NCBI GenBank assembly: GCA_019241645.1 | Contig: JAFAWQ010000049.1 | Coordinates: forward strand, 1-37,902 | Length of the DNA stretch: 37,902 nucleotides | Origin: Alphaproteobacteria bacterium | GTDB taxonomy: Bacteria > Pseudomonadota > Alphaproteobacteria > Micropepsales > Micropepsaceae | Direction: 5' to 3' | Part shown: positions 1 to 7,938 of the stretch, piece after piece | Numbering within the stretch: position 1 is the first letter of the stretch | How the letters are laid out: every line of letters starts with the position of its first letter | Notes under the pieces: generated by a model | Database searches by the model: none | What the model saw: the letters and a program-made list of their open reading frames with translations, nothing else | Told to the model about the DNA's origin: nothing | Made by a program: the position numbers and the translations under genes

Positions 1-424
1 GCAGGAACGCCACGGCGCCGTCGAGGTCGACCGTGAAGCCGCCCTTGACCTGATTGAAGATGACGCCCATCACCTGCGTCTGATCGTTGAAGGCCTTCTC
101 CAAACGGATCCAGCTTTCCTCGCGGCGCGCCTTGTCGCGGCTGAGCACGGCTTCGCCCATCGCGTTCTCGATGCGCTCGAGATAGACCTCGACTTCATCG
201 CCGACCTTCACGTTTTGCGGCAGCCCCGGCATGCCGAATTCCTTCAGCGGAACGCGGCCTTCGGTTTTCAGGCCGACATCGACCACCGCGTAATCGTTTT
301 CGATCGCCGCGATGCGGCCCTTGATGACGTTTCCTTCCTGCGGCGACTGGGTGTCGAAGCTGGCTTCGAGCATGGCCGCGAAATCGTCGCGGGAGGGGGT
401 GGCAATGGAGGTGGCGACAGCCAT
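1..424 (-). CDS. rpsA: 30S ribosomal protein S1, N-terminal part (cut by window edge)
   Basis: Ribosomal protein S1 binds mRNA on the 30S subunit and helps load it for initiation. The reading frame opens with ATG at 424-422 (MAVATSIATPS...) and stays open for about 141 codons to the left edge. It shows the beginning of the first S1 domain (GNVIKGRIAAIENDYAVVDVG) and the start of the second (GVIFNQVKGGFTVDLDG), as in the alphaproteobacterial proteins of about 560 residues. Lying downstream of aroA and cmk on the same strand is the classical order for this gene. Identification is by recognition of the S1 repeats; the C-terminal four domains are outside the window. Confidence 0.93.
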   Translation of the reverse strand, partial: MAVATSIATPSRDDFAAMLEASFDTQSPQEGNVIKGRIAAIENDYAVVDVGLKTEGRVPLKEFGMPGLPQNVKVGDEVEVYLERIENAMGEAVLSRDKARREESWIRLEKAFNDQTQVMGVIFNQVKGGFTVDLDGAVAFL

Positions 425-583
425 TCAATGTCCTTTTTCGTTTCGTCGTTGGTCACAAACTGGTTGCGTGCAAATCGTCATGGCCCGCGCGTTCGGGCAA
501 ATGTCCGGAAACCGGACGGGCAATGGCGAGTGAATGCGTTCGCAGGCCTGCTCGAGAGAAGCGCGCCGGGTCTCCCTGAACCC

Positions 584-1252
584 CTATGGCACCGCTTTGA
601 GCGCCTCCCCAATCTTTGGCTGAACCAAAGCCAGGGCGGCCGCGAAGGCCGCGTCTATATCCAAATGGGTGGTATCAAGCAAGAGCGCGTCGGCGGCAGG
701 CTTAAGCGGAGACGTGGCCCGCCCCCGGTCCCGCGCATCGCGCTCGACGATTTCCGCCAGGATGGCCTGTTCGTCGGCCTGCTCTCCCCGTTCCTTCAGC
801 TCCAGCCAACGGCGGTGCGCGCGCACCTCCGGCGCAGCATCAATGAACAGTTTGGCGGTCGCACCCGGACAGATGACCGAGCCGATATCGCGGCCATCGA
901 TCACCGCGCCTTTTGCCCCTCCCGGCGGGTGAGCGGCGAAACTATGCTGGAATTCCAGCAGGGCCTGCCGCACCTTCGGAAACACCGATACGATCGAAGA
1001 GGCACTCCCGATCTGTGCGGAACGAACGCGGGCATCCGTTCGCCTGTCGAACGGGATGCGTTGGGCCGCAGCGACAGCGTCGCTCTCGCTATTCGGGTCG
1101 CCGCCGGCATCTGCAACGCCGAGCGCCACCAGCCGGTACAGCGAGCCCGAATCCAGATGCGCGAAACCGAAATGATCCGCCAGCCGCTTGGCCAGCGTCC
1201 CCTTGCCGGAGGCCGCCGTTCCATCCACCGCGATGACGATTGGTGACGTCAC
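584..1252 (-). CDS. cmk: Cytidylate kinase
   Basis: Phosphorylates CMP and dCMP to the diphosphates with ATP in the cytoplasm. The 222-residue protein has the N-terminal P-loop GTAASGKGT (residues 11-19), the LDSGSLYR segment that contacts the nucleotide, the IDGRDIGSVICPGA motif and the R-D-x-x-D-R-G-R lid region, all typical of bacterial Cmk (about 210-230 residues). Translation starts at a GTG (1252-1250) that overlaps the stop of the upstream DUF559 gene (GTGA), which suggests translational coupling. rpsA follows 159 bases downstream. The start fits the family because MTSPIVIAVDG places the first strand at the usual distance. Confidence 0.95.
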   Translation of the reverse strand: MTSPIVIAVDGTAASGKGTLAKRLADHFGFAHLDSGSLYRLVALGVADAGGDPNSESDAVAAAQRIPFDRRTDARVRSAQIGSASSIVSVFPKVRQALLEFQHSFAAHPPGGAKGAVIDGRDIGSVICPGATAKLFIDAAPEVRAHRRWLELKERGEQADEQAILAEIVERDARDRGRATSPLKPAADALLLDTTHLDIDAAFAAALALVQPKIGEALKAVP

Positions 1253-1890
1253 GTGTTTCCCCCTCTCCTCGCGGGAGGGGGCGCGGCGCGAAGCGACGCG
1301 GGGGAGGGGGCTTCAAGTTCAGACGCAGATTTACCCCTCCCCCAAATTCTCGCTCTTGCGACGCTTGAATTTGCCCCCTTCCGCAACGGGAGGGGGACAT
1401 TTGATATGTGTTCGCCCGAAAGAAATTGGTTATGCTGAAGCAGCTGTTCCTGTTCCAAAACAGCCCGCTCGATTTCATCGATTACGCTACCGATACTCGT
1501 CATAACGTCGCTGGCTGCAAACCGTATCACCTGAAAATTGTTGTGGTTCAGCCAAGCCGTTCGACGCGCATCGTGAAGCGCCCGTGCGTGTTCGGCATGA
1601 TGGTTGCCATCAACTTCCACAACAAGGCGTACCGGAAGACAGCAAAAATCGGGGAAATATGGCCCAAGCGGAAATTGGCGACGGAATCTGTGGCCATGAA
1701 TGGTTTTGCGCCGCAGGTAACGCCAAAGATACTGCTCAGCAGCTGAAGCATTTGCACGCAAGTCACGGGTAAGTTGCGTCGGATCGAGCCCCCTCCCCCG
1801 AGCAATCGTCTGGGCGCCAGACGATTGCTCGCCCCCTCCCGCAAGGGGAGGGGGAAGTTTCTTTCGAGGGCGTTTGCAATAACTTGGCAT
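1249..1890 (-). CDS. DUF559 (Vsr-like) endonuclease-domain protein
   Basis: A small protein with a DUF559 domain, a PD-(D/E)XK-type fold related to the very-short-patch repair endonuclease; its biological substrate is unknown. The core reads LTRDLRANASAAEQYLW, then FPDFCC, VEVDGNHH and FQVIRF, the usual DUF559 order, with the acidic active-site candidates in PDF and VEVDG. The ATG at 1890-1888 overlaps the aroA stop (TGATG), and its TGA overlaps the cmk GTG, so the frame fills the aroA-cmk junction completely. Both ends of the frame are translated from G/C-run palindromes and are low-complexity (PPPLAGGG near the N-terminus, PPPARRGG at the C-terminus), so the functional start may be further in, for instance the TTG near 1769. 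It probably arrived as an insert with its palindromes. Confidence 0.8.
   Translation of the reverse strand: MPSYCKRPRKKLPPPLAGGGEQSSGAQTIARGRGLDPTQLTRDLRANASAAEQYLWRYLRRKTIHGHRFRRQFPLGPYFPDFCCLPVRLVVEVDGNHHAEHARALHDARRTAWLNHNNFQVIRFAASDVMTSIGSVIDEIERAVLEQEQLLQHNQFLSGEHISNVPLPLRKGANSSVARARIWGRGKSASELEAPSPASLRAAPPPARRGGNT
1257..1396. repeat. G/C-run palindrome cluster at the cmk-side end of the DUF559 gene
   Basis: Three palindromes lie in tandem. The first is CCCCTCTCCTCGCGGGAGGGG near 1258-1279. The second pairs GGGGGAGGGG at 1300-1309 with CCCCTCCCCC at 1334-1343. The third pairs CCCCCTTCC at 1374-1382 with GGGAGGGGG at 1388-1396 around a GCAAC loop, with one mismatch. The same CCCCCTCCC-GCAAG-GGGAGGGGG unit occurs at the other end of the gene (1832-1854). 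This looks like a REP/BIME-type element lying inside the coding frame. Confidence 0.75.
1789..1854. repeat. G/C-run palindrome cluster at the aroA-side end of the DUF559 gene
   Basis: CCCCCTCCCCC (1789-1799) is followed by a perfect 14-base inverted repeat, GAGCAATCGTCTGG (1800-1813) and CCAGACGATTGCTC (1817-1830), with a GCG loop. Next comes CCCCCTCCC (1832-1840), a GCAAG loop and GGGAGGGGG (1846-1854). The last unit matches the third unit of the cluster at the other end of the DUF559 gene, so the gene is bracketed by related palindromes. Confidence 0.8.
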
Positions 1891-3224
1891 CACGAGAACT
1901 TTGCACCTATCGAACGCATGATAGTCTCGAATTCTGGGAAGCTGGTGGAGATCATTGAACTGTCGTCGGCGGTTATTGGAGCGCGGGAAGCAAGACCGGC
2001 GATGAGGAATGACATGGCGATCCGATGGTCCATGTGCGTTGCGATGGTTGCGTTGCCGGGGACTTCGCCGGCGCAACCATGAATGATCATGCCATCTTCG
2101 AGCTCATCCACTTGAATGCCGCAGGCGCGCAGGCCATTCGCGATCGCCGACAAACGATCGCTTTCCTTCACGCGCAGTTCTTCGAGGCCACGCATTACGG
2201 TACGCCCGGAAGCATTCGCGGCGGCGATGGCGAGAATGGGGTATTCGTCGATCATCGATGGCGCACGCTCAGGCGGCACCACCACACCATGCAATTGGGA
2301 ATGCCGTGCGATCAGATCCCCGATCTCTTCACCCCCGCTTTCCCGCCGATTTACAATGGAAATATCGGCGCCCATCTCCAGCAACGTATCGATCAGGCCG
2401 ATACGGCGGGGGTTGAGCAGCACGTCGGGAATGGAAACTTCGGATTCCGGAACGATCAGCGCGGCGACCAGCGGAAAGGCCGCCGATGACGGATCGCGCG
2501 GCACGGCAATGCGCGCAGGCCACAATTCCACCTCGCCCATGACGCAAATGCGCTCGCCACCATTATCCAAGGGTTCGATTGAAACCTCCGCGCCGAACGC
2601 CTGCAGCATGCGTTCGGTATGATCGCGTGTCAGCGCCTCCTGGGTGATGCGCGTCACCCCCGGCGCGCCGAGAGCGGCCAGCAGCAGAGCCGATTTCACT
2701 TGCGCCGAGGCGACCGTCACCTCGTAATCGATGCAGATGGGCCGATCTGTTCCGTAAACTGTCAGCGGCATCAACCCCCCATCGCGGGCTTCATACGTTG
2801 CGCCAAACTTGGTCAGCGGCTCGAGCACCCGCTTCATCGGCCGCCGACGCAGGCTCTCGTCGCCGGTGAACACGGCGGAAATCGGCGTTGTGGCCATCGC
2901 CCCCATTGCCAGCCGCGCGCCGGTGCCGGAATTGCCGAAATCCAGTTCGGCATCCGGCGCCCGCCAGCCGCCAACGCCGCGGCCCCACACCTGCCAATCC
3001 CCCGGCGCAGTCTGCGATATCTCAGCTCCGAACTGCCGCATCGCTTGCGCGGTTTGGAGAACATCCTCGGCTTCGAGCAATCCGGAAATCCGTGTCTCGC
3101 CAACCGTCAGCGCGCCCAGAATCAGGGCCCGGTGGGAAATCGACTTGTCGCCCGGAATTGCTGCCACACCCAGTAGCGAACCAGAGCGATGCGCGGTGAA
3201 TGGAACAGGAGAAAACGGGGACAT
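1890..3224 (-). CDS. aroA: 3-phosphoshikimate 1-carboxyvinyltransferase (EPSP synthase)
   Basis: Joins phosphoenolpyruvate to shikimate-3-phosphate, the sixth step of the chorismate pathway. The 444-residue protein carries [13 protein letters not shown] near the N-terminus, [13 protein letters not shown], the [13 protein letters not shown] segment, [25 protein letters not shown] and [10 protein letters not shown], as in the class II-like enzymes of alphaproteobacteria (about 445 residues). The ATG at 3224-3222 gives the family N-terminus; the longer upstream frame has no family character. No clear Shine-Dalgarno precedes it, and a TATTTT hexamer lies only about 11 bases upstream, so the leader may be very short. 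The gene is divergent from the FYDLN-type gene. Its stop overlaps the start of the DUF559 gene. Confidence 0.95.
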   Translation of the reverse strand: MSPFSPVPFTAHRSGSLLGVAAIPGDKSISHRALILGALTVGETRISGLLEAEDVLQTAQAMRQFGAEISQTAPGDWQVWGRGVGGWRAPDAELDFGNSGTGARLAMGAMATTPISAVFTGDESLRRRPMKRVLEPLTKFGATYEARDGGLMPLTVYGTDRPICIDYEVTVASAQVKSALLLAALGAPGVTRITQEALTRDHTERMLQAFGAEVSIEPLDNGGERICVMGEVELWPARIAVPRDPSSAAFPLVAALIVPESEVSIPDVLLNPRRIGLIDTLLEMGADISIVNRRESGGEEIGDLIARHSQLHGVVVPPERAPSMIDEYPILAIAAANASGRTVMRGLEELRVKESDRLSAIANGLRACGIQVDELEDGMIIHGCAGEVPGNATIATHMDHRIAMSFLIAGLASRAPITADDSSMISTSFPEFETIMRSIGAKFS

Positions 3225-3354
3225 GGCTTGCAAAATAGGGCGTCGCACACCAGATGAGGACGTCGCCCGAAGGAACCGGGCGGCACTCCCCAACTTCTTT
3301 GACAGAGGGGCCCGGACGTGGCAAACGGCCCGGCCTTTCAGGAACGGAACAGGC

Positions 3355-3867
3355 ATGACGGCGGCTGCCAAAGCGGATCTCGGAACCAAACGCGTTTGCC
3401 CCACCTGCGCGGCGCGTTTTTACGACTTGCAGAAACGTCCGATCGAATGCCCGAAATGCCACGCGACCTTTGAGCCGGAGGCCTTGTTCCGTACCCGCCG
3501 TCCCCGCCAGCCGGAAGCTGAATCCGTAACCGCAGGCGCAGCCGCCGCGGAGGAAGCGGAAGAGCGGGAAGACGAGAACGAAGAGGTCGAGACCGAGGAG
3601 GCCGAAGAACTCGAGGCGGTCGAGGAAGAGCCAATCGCCGACATCACGGATGACGAGGAGGAGGAAGCCGAGGTGACCGAGGAGGAAGAGGCCGCTGAAG
3701 CCGGCATGTCGGTCGTCGAAGACGTCGAGGGTGCGCCGCTCGAAGATATCGATGAAGAAGCGGTGGGCGAAGATGAGGGCGACGAAGGCCTGCTGGAAGA
3801 AGTCGAGGAGGAAGGTGACGACGTCGCCGGCATCATCGATCCGAGCATTGGAAAGGACGAGCGATAG
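3355..3867 (+). CDS. FYDLN-type acidic protein (TIGR02300 family)
   Basis: A 170-residue protein of unknown function that is nearly universal in alphaproteobacteria. The N-terminus has [19 protein letters not shown] followed by CPKCHATF, two Cys pairs (CPTC and CPKC) that look like a small zinc ribbon. Residues from about 60 to 160 are almost entirely Glu, Asp, Ala and Val, an extreme acidic tail that is usual in the family. The ATG at 3355 follows an AGGAACGGAACAGG purine stretch and is the start that gives the family N-terminus. It lies divergently from aroA and just upstream of a tRNA-Ala gene. Confidence 0.9.
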   Translation: MTAAAKADLGTKRVCPTCAARFYDLQKRPIECPKCHATFEPEALFRTRRPRQPEAESVTAGAAAAEEAEEREDENEEVETEEAEELEAVEEEPIADITDDEEEEAEVTEEEEAAEAGMSVVEDVEGAPLEDIDEEAVGEDEGDEGLLEEVEEEGDDVAGIIDPSIGKDER

Positions 3868-3998
3868 CTCATCCTTTCAAATGCAGAAGTTCGGAAATCA
3901 AAAGCCAGAATCTGATTTGCAGAATGAGACGAGGTGAATTGTACTGATAAGCGTCGGGATCGCTCCCTTCCGATTCCGACATCTGATTTCTGAATTCC

Positions 3999-4015
3999 GC
4001 GCGGCTCCGCCGCGC
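3999..4015. other. Hairpin immediately upstream of tRNA-Ala
   Basis: GCGCGGC (3999-4005) and GCCGCGC (4009-4015) form a perfect 7-base stem with a TCC loop, ending two bases before the tRNA. It could end transcription from the FYDLN-type gene or serve as a processing landmark for the tRNA 5' end. There is no T-tract, so an intrinsic terminator is not well supported. Confidence 0.4.
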
Positions 4016-4017
4016 AT

Positions 4018-4093
4018 GGGGCTGTAGCTCAGTTGGGAGAGCGCGTGAATGGCATTCACGAGGTCAGCGGTTCGATCCCGCTCAGCTCCACCA
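4018..4093 (+). tRNA. tRNA-Ala (anticodon GGC)
   Basis: A 76-base cloverleaf with encoded CCA. The acceptor stem GGGGCTG pairs with CAGCTCC and contains the G3-U70 wobble that is the alanine identity element. The D arm is GCTC...GAGC. The anticodon stem CGTGA/TCACG closes a seven-base loop ATGGCAT with GGC at positions 34-36. The T arm has the GTTCGATCC signature. The discriminator is A, followed by CCA at 4091-4093. It reads GCC and GCU codons. Confidence 0.97.
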
Positions 4094-4098
4094 GTCCT

Positions 4099-4177
4099 CG
4101 CCGCGCAGCGGCGGAGACTGCCACGTCGAAGCGCGGTAGCGCGAAGACGGGCAACATCGGTCCCGCGCGGCTTCGAC
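4099..4177. repeat. Inverted repeats downstream of tRNA-Ala
   Basis: CGCCGC (4099-4104) and GCGGCG (4108-4113) form a short hairpin six bases after the tRNA. A longer-range pair, GTCGAAGC (4125-4132) with GCTTCGAC (4170-4177), brackets the following 37 bases. These may help define the tRNA 3' end or may be a small intergenic repeat. No T-run follows. Confidence 0.35.
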
Positions 4178-4210
4178 TTGGCAAGCCGGCCTTCGCTTTA
4201 GCAAAATCGT

Positions 4211-4450
4211 ATGACTTACGTCTATCTGCTCCAAAGCATTGAGACACGGGAACGGTTTTACGTAGGGGTCACAGACGATTTGCGGGTTCGCATGATCGCT
4301 CATAACACAGGCCAGGTCCGCCATACCTCAAAGTACAAGCCATGGCGGCTCAACACCTATATCGGATTTAGCGACAAATCGCGCGCCATTGCGTTCGAAA
4401 AATACCTCAAAACTCAATCTGGGCGCGCGTTCGCGCGCAAAAGGCTGTAA
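4211..4450 (+). CDS. Small GIY-YIG nuclease-domain protein
   Basis: A 79-residue single-domain GIY-YIG protein of the UPF0213-like group. The signature pair is YVYLLQS at residues 3-9 and FYVGVTDDL at about residues 17-25. It is followed by R-x-x-x-HN and a conserved Glu in the AFEKYLK segment, which is the expected catalytic or metal position. Family members are typically 80-100 residues, so this copy is complete or slightly short. The physiological role of such stand-alone domains is not established. It lies 117 bases after tRNA-Ala and converges on the DUF2272 gene. Confidence 0.85.
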   Translation: MTYVYLLQSIETRERFYVGVTDDLRVRMIAHNTGQVRHTSKYKPWRLNTYIGFSDKSRAIAFEKYLKTQSGRAFARKRL

Positions 4451-4466
4451 CAAAAAATCGCTCAAA

Positions 4467-5672
4467 CTAGTGCGATATCGCCGTGTCGGGCGGCTTGTCC
4501 GCCTCGCTGTTGTCGGTGGAATTTGTTGGCGGTTGGGCCAACGGTGTCTTGCCCGCGGTATCGGGTGGAGGCGACGTGGTTACGCTCGTCGGCGCCTGCG
4601 TGATCGCACTATTATCGGGCGCGTTCGGGGGCAATTGCACTGCGGCACCGTCATTCGGAGCAGTCGCCAGTGCCGGTACCGGCGCCCCCGGGCCGGTGTT
4701 CGTTGCAACCGCCGGTGGCTTGATGGTGGGGCTGTTGTCCATCGCGTTCGCCTCGATGGGGCTGGCGCGCAGCTTGAGATGCGCGAAAATCGCACGATGG
4801 CCGTCGATCTCCAGAGACCGCACCGGCCGCATGTACAGCCCCGGATCGCGCTGCGTCGGCCAAATGGCGAGGGTCACGGCGCCGAGGATGTTGCCGCCGA
4901 TCACCAGCATGCGATCCGCCGCAACCTTCACCACAAGATCGCAATGCGCCGGGGCGGGCATGCCCATGTCGTTTCGCCTGTCCGCGATGCTGCGGTAGCG
5001 AAAACGTGCGCTTTCCAACACATCGCAAAGAAGGTCGCCGGGTTCGATCAGCTGTTCGCCCAGATCGTAGGCGTAGTAGGCCGCGTAACGATCGCTGGTA
5101 TCGCGCCCGCGAATAGCCTGATCGATGTAGTCCCGATGCGCGATAGAGCGCTGAAATTGTCGCGGATCGCCCAAGCCGCCTTCACACATCACCCACGAAA
5201 TGAAGGCGGCGGACCATGGATAGACCCAGCGAATGGGCCTGACGCCCGCCGCGTACCAGTAGGCGTTCTGGCGCGCGATGATGGATGCGCCATCCGGCGT
5301 GGTGGACCAATAGCCTGCCACTGTCGTGTCGGTGGTGGGATCGGTCGGTGCAACCGATTCCGCGCCCTGGTGTATCACGCCCAGCCTCGTGGGAAGAGCA
5401 TTGCCCGTTGTGTGGCTGAGGTCGACGGTGTGAGCGCCGAAAAACGCCCATTCCTGCACCGCGATGTCCACAATGCGCCGCCTTGCGTTGACGGTTGCGT
5501 CGATGCGGCAGTGCGTATCTGTGACGTGCATGTAACTGCGCGGACCGCTCACGCGATCGGAAGGCGGAGAAACATCGAGCACATCGAGCGGAAGACGCGG
5601 CGTGGCCGATGCCGGACAAAGCTGCAAAGCCAGCGCCAGCGCGACCAGACATCCAATGGGCTGTTGGTTCAT
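4467..5672 (-). CDS. Secreted DUF2272-domain protein with Pro/Thr-rich tail
   Basis: A 401-residue protein of unknown function. An N-terminal signal peptide (hydrophobic LVALALALQL followed by small residues, cut probably near ASA-TP at about 24) directs it to the periplasm or envelope. Residues about 40-300 resemble DUF2272: the segment YPWSAAFISWVMCEGG followed by FQRSIAHRDYI is the recognisable core, reminiscent of amidase-like folds. The last 95 residues are low-complexity Pro/Thr/Ala/Asn with repeated N-x-x-D-N-S units, probably an unstructured linker or wall-facing tail. The ATG at 5672 is the only start that gives a signal peptide. It is divergent from the GMC oxidoreductase. Confidence 0.8.
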   Translation of the reverse strand: MNQQPIGCLVALALALQLCPASATPRLPLDVLDVSPPSDRVSGPRSYMHVTDTHCRIDATVNARRRIVDIAVQEWAFFGAHTVDLSHTTGNALPTRLGVIHQGAESVAPTDPTTDTTVAGYWSTTPDGASIIARQNAYWYAAGVRPIRWVYPWSAAFISWVMCEGGLGDPRQFQRSIAHRDYIDQAIRGRDTSDRYAAYYAYDLGEQLIEPGDLLCDVLESARFRYRSIADRRNDMGMPAPAHCDLVVKVAADRMLVIGGNILGAVTLAIWPTQRDPGLYMRPVRSLEIDGHRAIFAHLKLRASPIEANAMDNSPTIKPPAVATNTGPGAPVPALATAPNDGAAVQLPPNAPDNSAITQAPTSVTTSPPPDTAGKTPLAQPPTNSTDNSEADKPPDTAISH

Positions 5673-5738
5673 TGTTGTTTTCTAGCGGGCGATTGCGCTA
5701 GGGCAAGTGAGACGTAGCGCCCTCTTGACGAGACACGA

Positions 5739-7238
5739 TTGAGCTTTCTCGACGCGCGGCACATTCCTGACGGCACTGTAATGACGCCCGACCTGGCCAT
5801 CGTCGGCGGCGGCCCCGCCGGCATCACGCTTGCGCTGGCGCTTGCCAACACGCCCATCAGGATTCTGCTGCTGGAGAGCGGCGGCTTTGAATTCGACGCC
5901 GCGACACAAGACCTCTACGCCGGCGAAGAAAGCGGCGTCCGCTACATTCCGCTGAATGGCACGCGGCTACGCTACCTCGGCGGCTGCAGCAATCACTGGG
6001 GCGGCTGGTCGCGGCCGTTGGAGAGGATCGACTTCGAAAAGCGCGATTGGCTGCGCTACTCCGGCTGGCCTTTTCCACGCGAGGAACTCGAACCATATTT
6101 CCCCCGCGCGCAGGCCCTGATCGAAGCCGGGCCGTTTCTCTATGACAGATTGGCAAAGGCAAATTTGCCCGGCACGCTGCTGCCGCTTGGACCCGGCGGC
6201 GTGTACAACAGCTTCTTCCAGTTCAGCCGCTGGAAAGAGAATCCGCAGCATCTGCCGACCGCATTCGGTCACCGATATGCGGACGATTTGAAGCGCATCG
6301 CCAATCTGCAGACGATGCTCCACGCCAATGTCACCGGCCTGCGGCTCGCCAAGGATGTGCGCTGGGTCGATCGTCTGGATGTGGCGACGCTGTCCGGCCG
6401 CAACTTCACAGTGAAGCCACGCCACACCGTGGTTGCCTGCGGCGGCATCGAGAACGCGCGGCTGCTGCTCGCTTCCAATGACGTTGTTTCAACGGGCGTG
6501 GGAAATGAGAACGATCTCGTCGGCCGTTTCTTCGCGGACCATGCCATTCCGCGCGACACGGCGACCCTGGTTGTGTTTGGTGGCGAGATTGCCGGCTTCT
6601 ACAAGGCCAATGCGGATGTCAGCGGCGCGCGCATTCGGGCCGCGCTGGCTCCCACCGACTCGTTTCGCCGGGACCGCAAGTTGCTGGGATCGACTCCAAC
6701 AGTGGAGCAGCGCGTGGAGCTCGATGCCCTGGACCAGGCCGCTGTCACCACTGTGTCGACAGCCATGGGCGTGGACGCCAGCAATGCACATGCTTATTCG
6801 CTGGGCACCGGGCTGGAGTTGGCGCCGGACCCTGAGCGCCGCGTTACACTCGATGGCGTCCGCGATGCCTTGGGCATGCCGCGGCTCAAATTGCACATGA
6901 CGATCTCAGACGACGACCTCACGAGCTACCGCACCACGCTGACGGAACTTGGTCGTCAGCTTCTCGCCGCCAAATCCGGCATGCTGCGGATGGATCGTCG
7001 CACCCGCGCCGAATGGCTGAGCGTGATGGACTGGGGCAATCACCACATGGGCACCACGCGCATGCATGACGATGCCAAACAAGGCGTCGTGGATGCCAAC
7101 TCGCAGGTCCACGGCCTTGCCAATCTGTTCATCGCGGGAAGCTCGGTGTTCCCAACCTATGGCGCATCCAACCCCACTCTGAATCTTGTCGCGCTGACAC
7201 TGCGCCTTGCCGATCATCTGAAAGGCGTTTTCCGATGA
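5739..7238 (+). CDS. GMC-family FAD-dependent oxidoreductase
   Basis: A 499-residue flavoenzyme of the glucose-methanol-choline family; the substrate (an alcohol or sugar) cannot be read from sequence. The FAD Rossmann motif GGGPAG is at residues about 23-28. The GGCSNHWGGW segment lines the flavin, and the C-terminus has GNHHMGTTRM and SNPTLNLVAL, which supply the expected His and Asn active-site residues. The TTG start at 5739 is chosen because it yields MSFLDARHIPDGTV, the usual N-terminus of this subgroup; the ATG at 5781 would remove it. There is no signal peptide. The stop overlaps the start of a small Tat-signal gene, which suggests a two-subunit enzyme exported together. Confidence 0.88.
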   Translation: MSFLDARHIPDGTVMTPDLAIVGGGPAGITLALALANTPIRILLLESGGFEFDAATQDLYAGEESGVRYIPLNGTRLRYLGGCSNHWGGWSRPLERIDFEKRDWLRYSGWPFPREELEPYFPRAQALIEAGPFLYDRLAKANLPGTLLPLGPGGVYNSFFQFSRWKENPQHLPTAFGHRYADDLKRIANLQTMLHANVTGLRLAKDVRWVDRLDVATLSGRNFTVKPRHTVVACGGIENARLLLASNDVVSTGVGNENDLVGRFFADHAIPRDTATLVVFGGEIAGFYKANADVSGARIRAALAPTDSFRRDRKLLGSTPTVEQRVELDALDQAAVTTVSTAMGVDASNAHAYSLGTGLELAPDPERRVTLDGVRDALGMPRLKLHMTISDDDLTSYRTTLTELGRQLLAAKSGMLRMDRRTRAEWLSVMDWGNHHMGTTRMHDDAKQGVVDANSQVHGLANLFIAGSSVFPTYGASNPTLNLVALTLRLADHLKGVFR

Positions 7239-7594
7239 ACCGAAGGACCATCGTCGCGGGCAGCGCTGCCGGGCTCGCGATCGTTGCGGCCGGCGCGATA
7301 GCTTTGCGGCCGGATCGTCTGCTTCGAAAGCGCTATCCGCCCACCCCTTATGACGATCTTCTTGGGCTGCTCACCGACCGCGAGCTCGCGCGACAGATCG
7401 GTCGCGTATATCTCAGCGGCCACGCCAACTTCACCTCCGCGACAGCCGCCGGCGCATTGCGCAAACACATCGCTCATCGGCCGCTTGAGATTGTATTGAC
7501 GGATGAGGTGGCCAGCGGGCAGCTCGTCGAGGCTGCCCACTGGATCATGCCCGAGACTTTGGTCGGCCTCTGCGCCCTTGCGGCCAGAAGCTGA
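7235..7594 (+). CDS. Small Tat-signal protein, probable partner subunit of the GMC oxidoreductase
   Basis: A 119-residue protein starting at an ATG that overlaps the GMC gene stop (ATGA), so the two are translationally coupled. The N-terminus MNRRTIVAGSAAGLAIVAAG is a twin-arginine-type signal followed by a hydrophobic stretch. The remainder is a short helical domain without a motif I can name. Small twin-arginine proteins of this sort (for example the gluconate 2-dehydrogenase subunit 3 group) accompany GMC catalytic subunits that lack a signal, and are thought to carry them across the membrane. Function is inferred from size, signal and coupling rather than from homology. Confidence 0.75.
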   Translation: MNRRTIVAGSAAGLAIVAAGAIALRPDRLLRKRYPPTPYDDLLGLLTDRELARQIGRVYLSGHANFTSATAAGALRKHIAHRPLEIVLTDEVASGQLVEAAHWIMPETLVGLCALAARS

Positions 7595-7605
7595 CCGGAC
7601 GCGGC

Positions 7606-7854
7606 TCACTGGGCGGGTGGCGGAGGCGGCGGCACGTAATCCGGGTCGCCCGGACCGACGCAATGGCCTCGCGCTGTCGCGCCTGCGACCGCGCCATCCG
7701 ATCCGGCCGAGCCGCCTGTCTGCACAAACTGCTTGCCCATCTTGGCGCATTGATCCGCCGCCATGCCTTGGGCCTGTTCCTCAGCCATATTGGCGCTGAC
7801 GCAGCCCGACAGGGCCAACACCGAAACCGTTGCAAAGGCATATACTATTTTCAT
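7606..7854 (-). CDS. Small lipoprotein
   Basis: An 82-residue protein with a signal peptide ending in the lipobox LSGC, so the Cys at about residue 17 should be lipidated. The mature part has two more Cys and a proline-run C-terminus (VPPPPPP). Two ATGs lie in frame. The one at 7854 is chosen because GAGAGG lies six bases upstream, whereas the one at 7860 directly abuts that sequence. No family recognised. It converges on the small Tat-signal gene, with 11 bases between the stops. Confidence 0.7.
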   Translation of the reverse strand: MKIVYAFATVSVLALSGCVSANMAEEQAQGMAADQCAKMGKQFVQTGGSAGSDGAVAGATARGHCVGPGDPDYVPPPPPPAQ

Positions 7855-7938
7855 AGCCATCCTCTCTTTTGATGCGATACCTCCGCCGATAACGCGCGAA
7901 ACGAACAGACGTTCGGCCAGGCATTGTTCTCGATCGGT

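Noticed and set aside
215..1246. Long plus-strand frame opposite rpsA and cmk
   Set aside because: It is antisense to two clear family genes, has no recognisable motif and is rich in Arg/Ala/Gly, as expected for a shadow frame in GC-rich DNA.
3420..3872. Serine-rich minus-strand frame
   Set aside because: Mirror of the Glu-rich tail of the FYDLN-type gene (GAG/GAA read backwards gives Ser codons).
4389..5717. 442-codon plus-strand frame
   Set aside because: Antisense to the DUF2272 gene and overlapping the GIY-YIG gene; Arg/His-rich with no domain.
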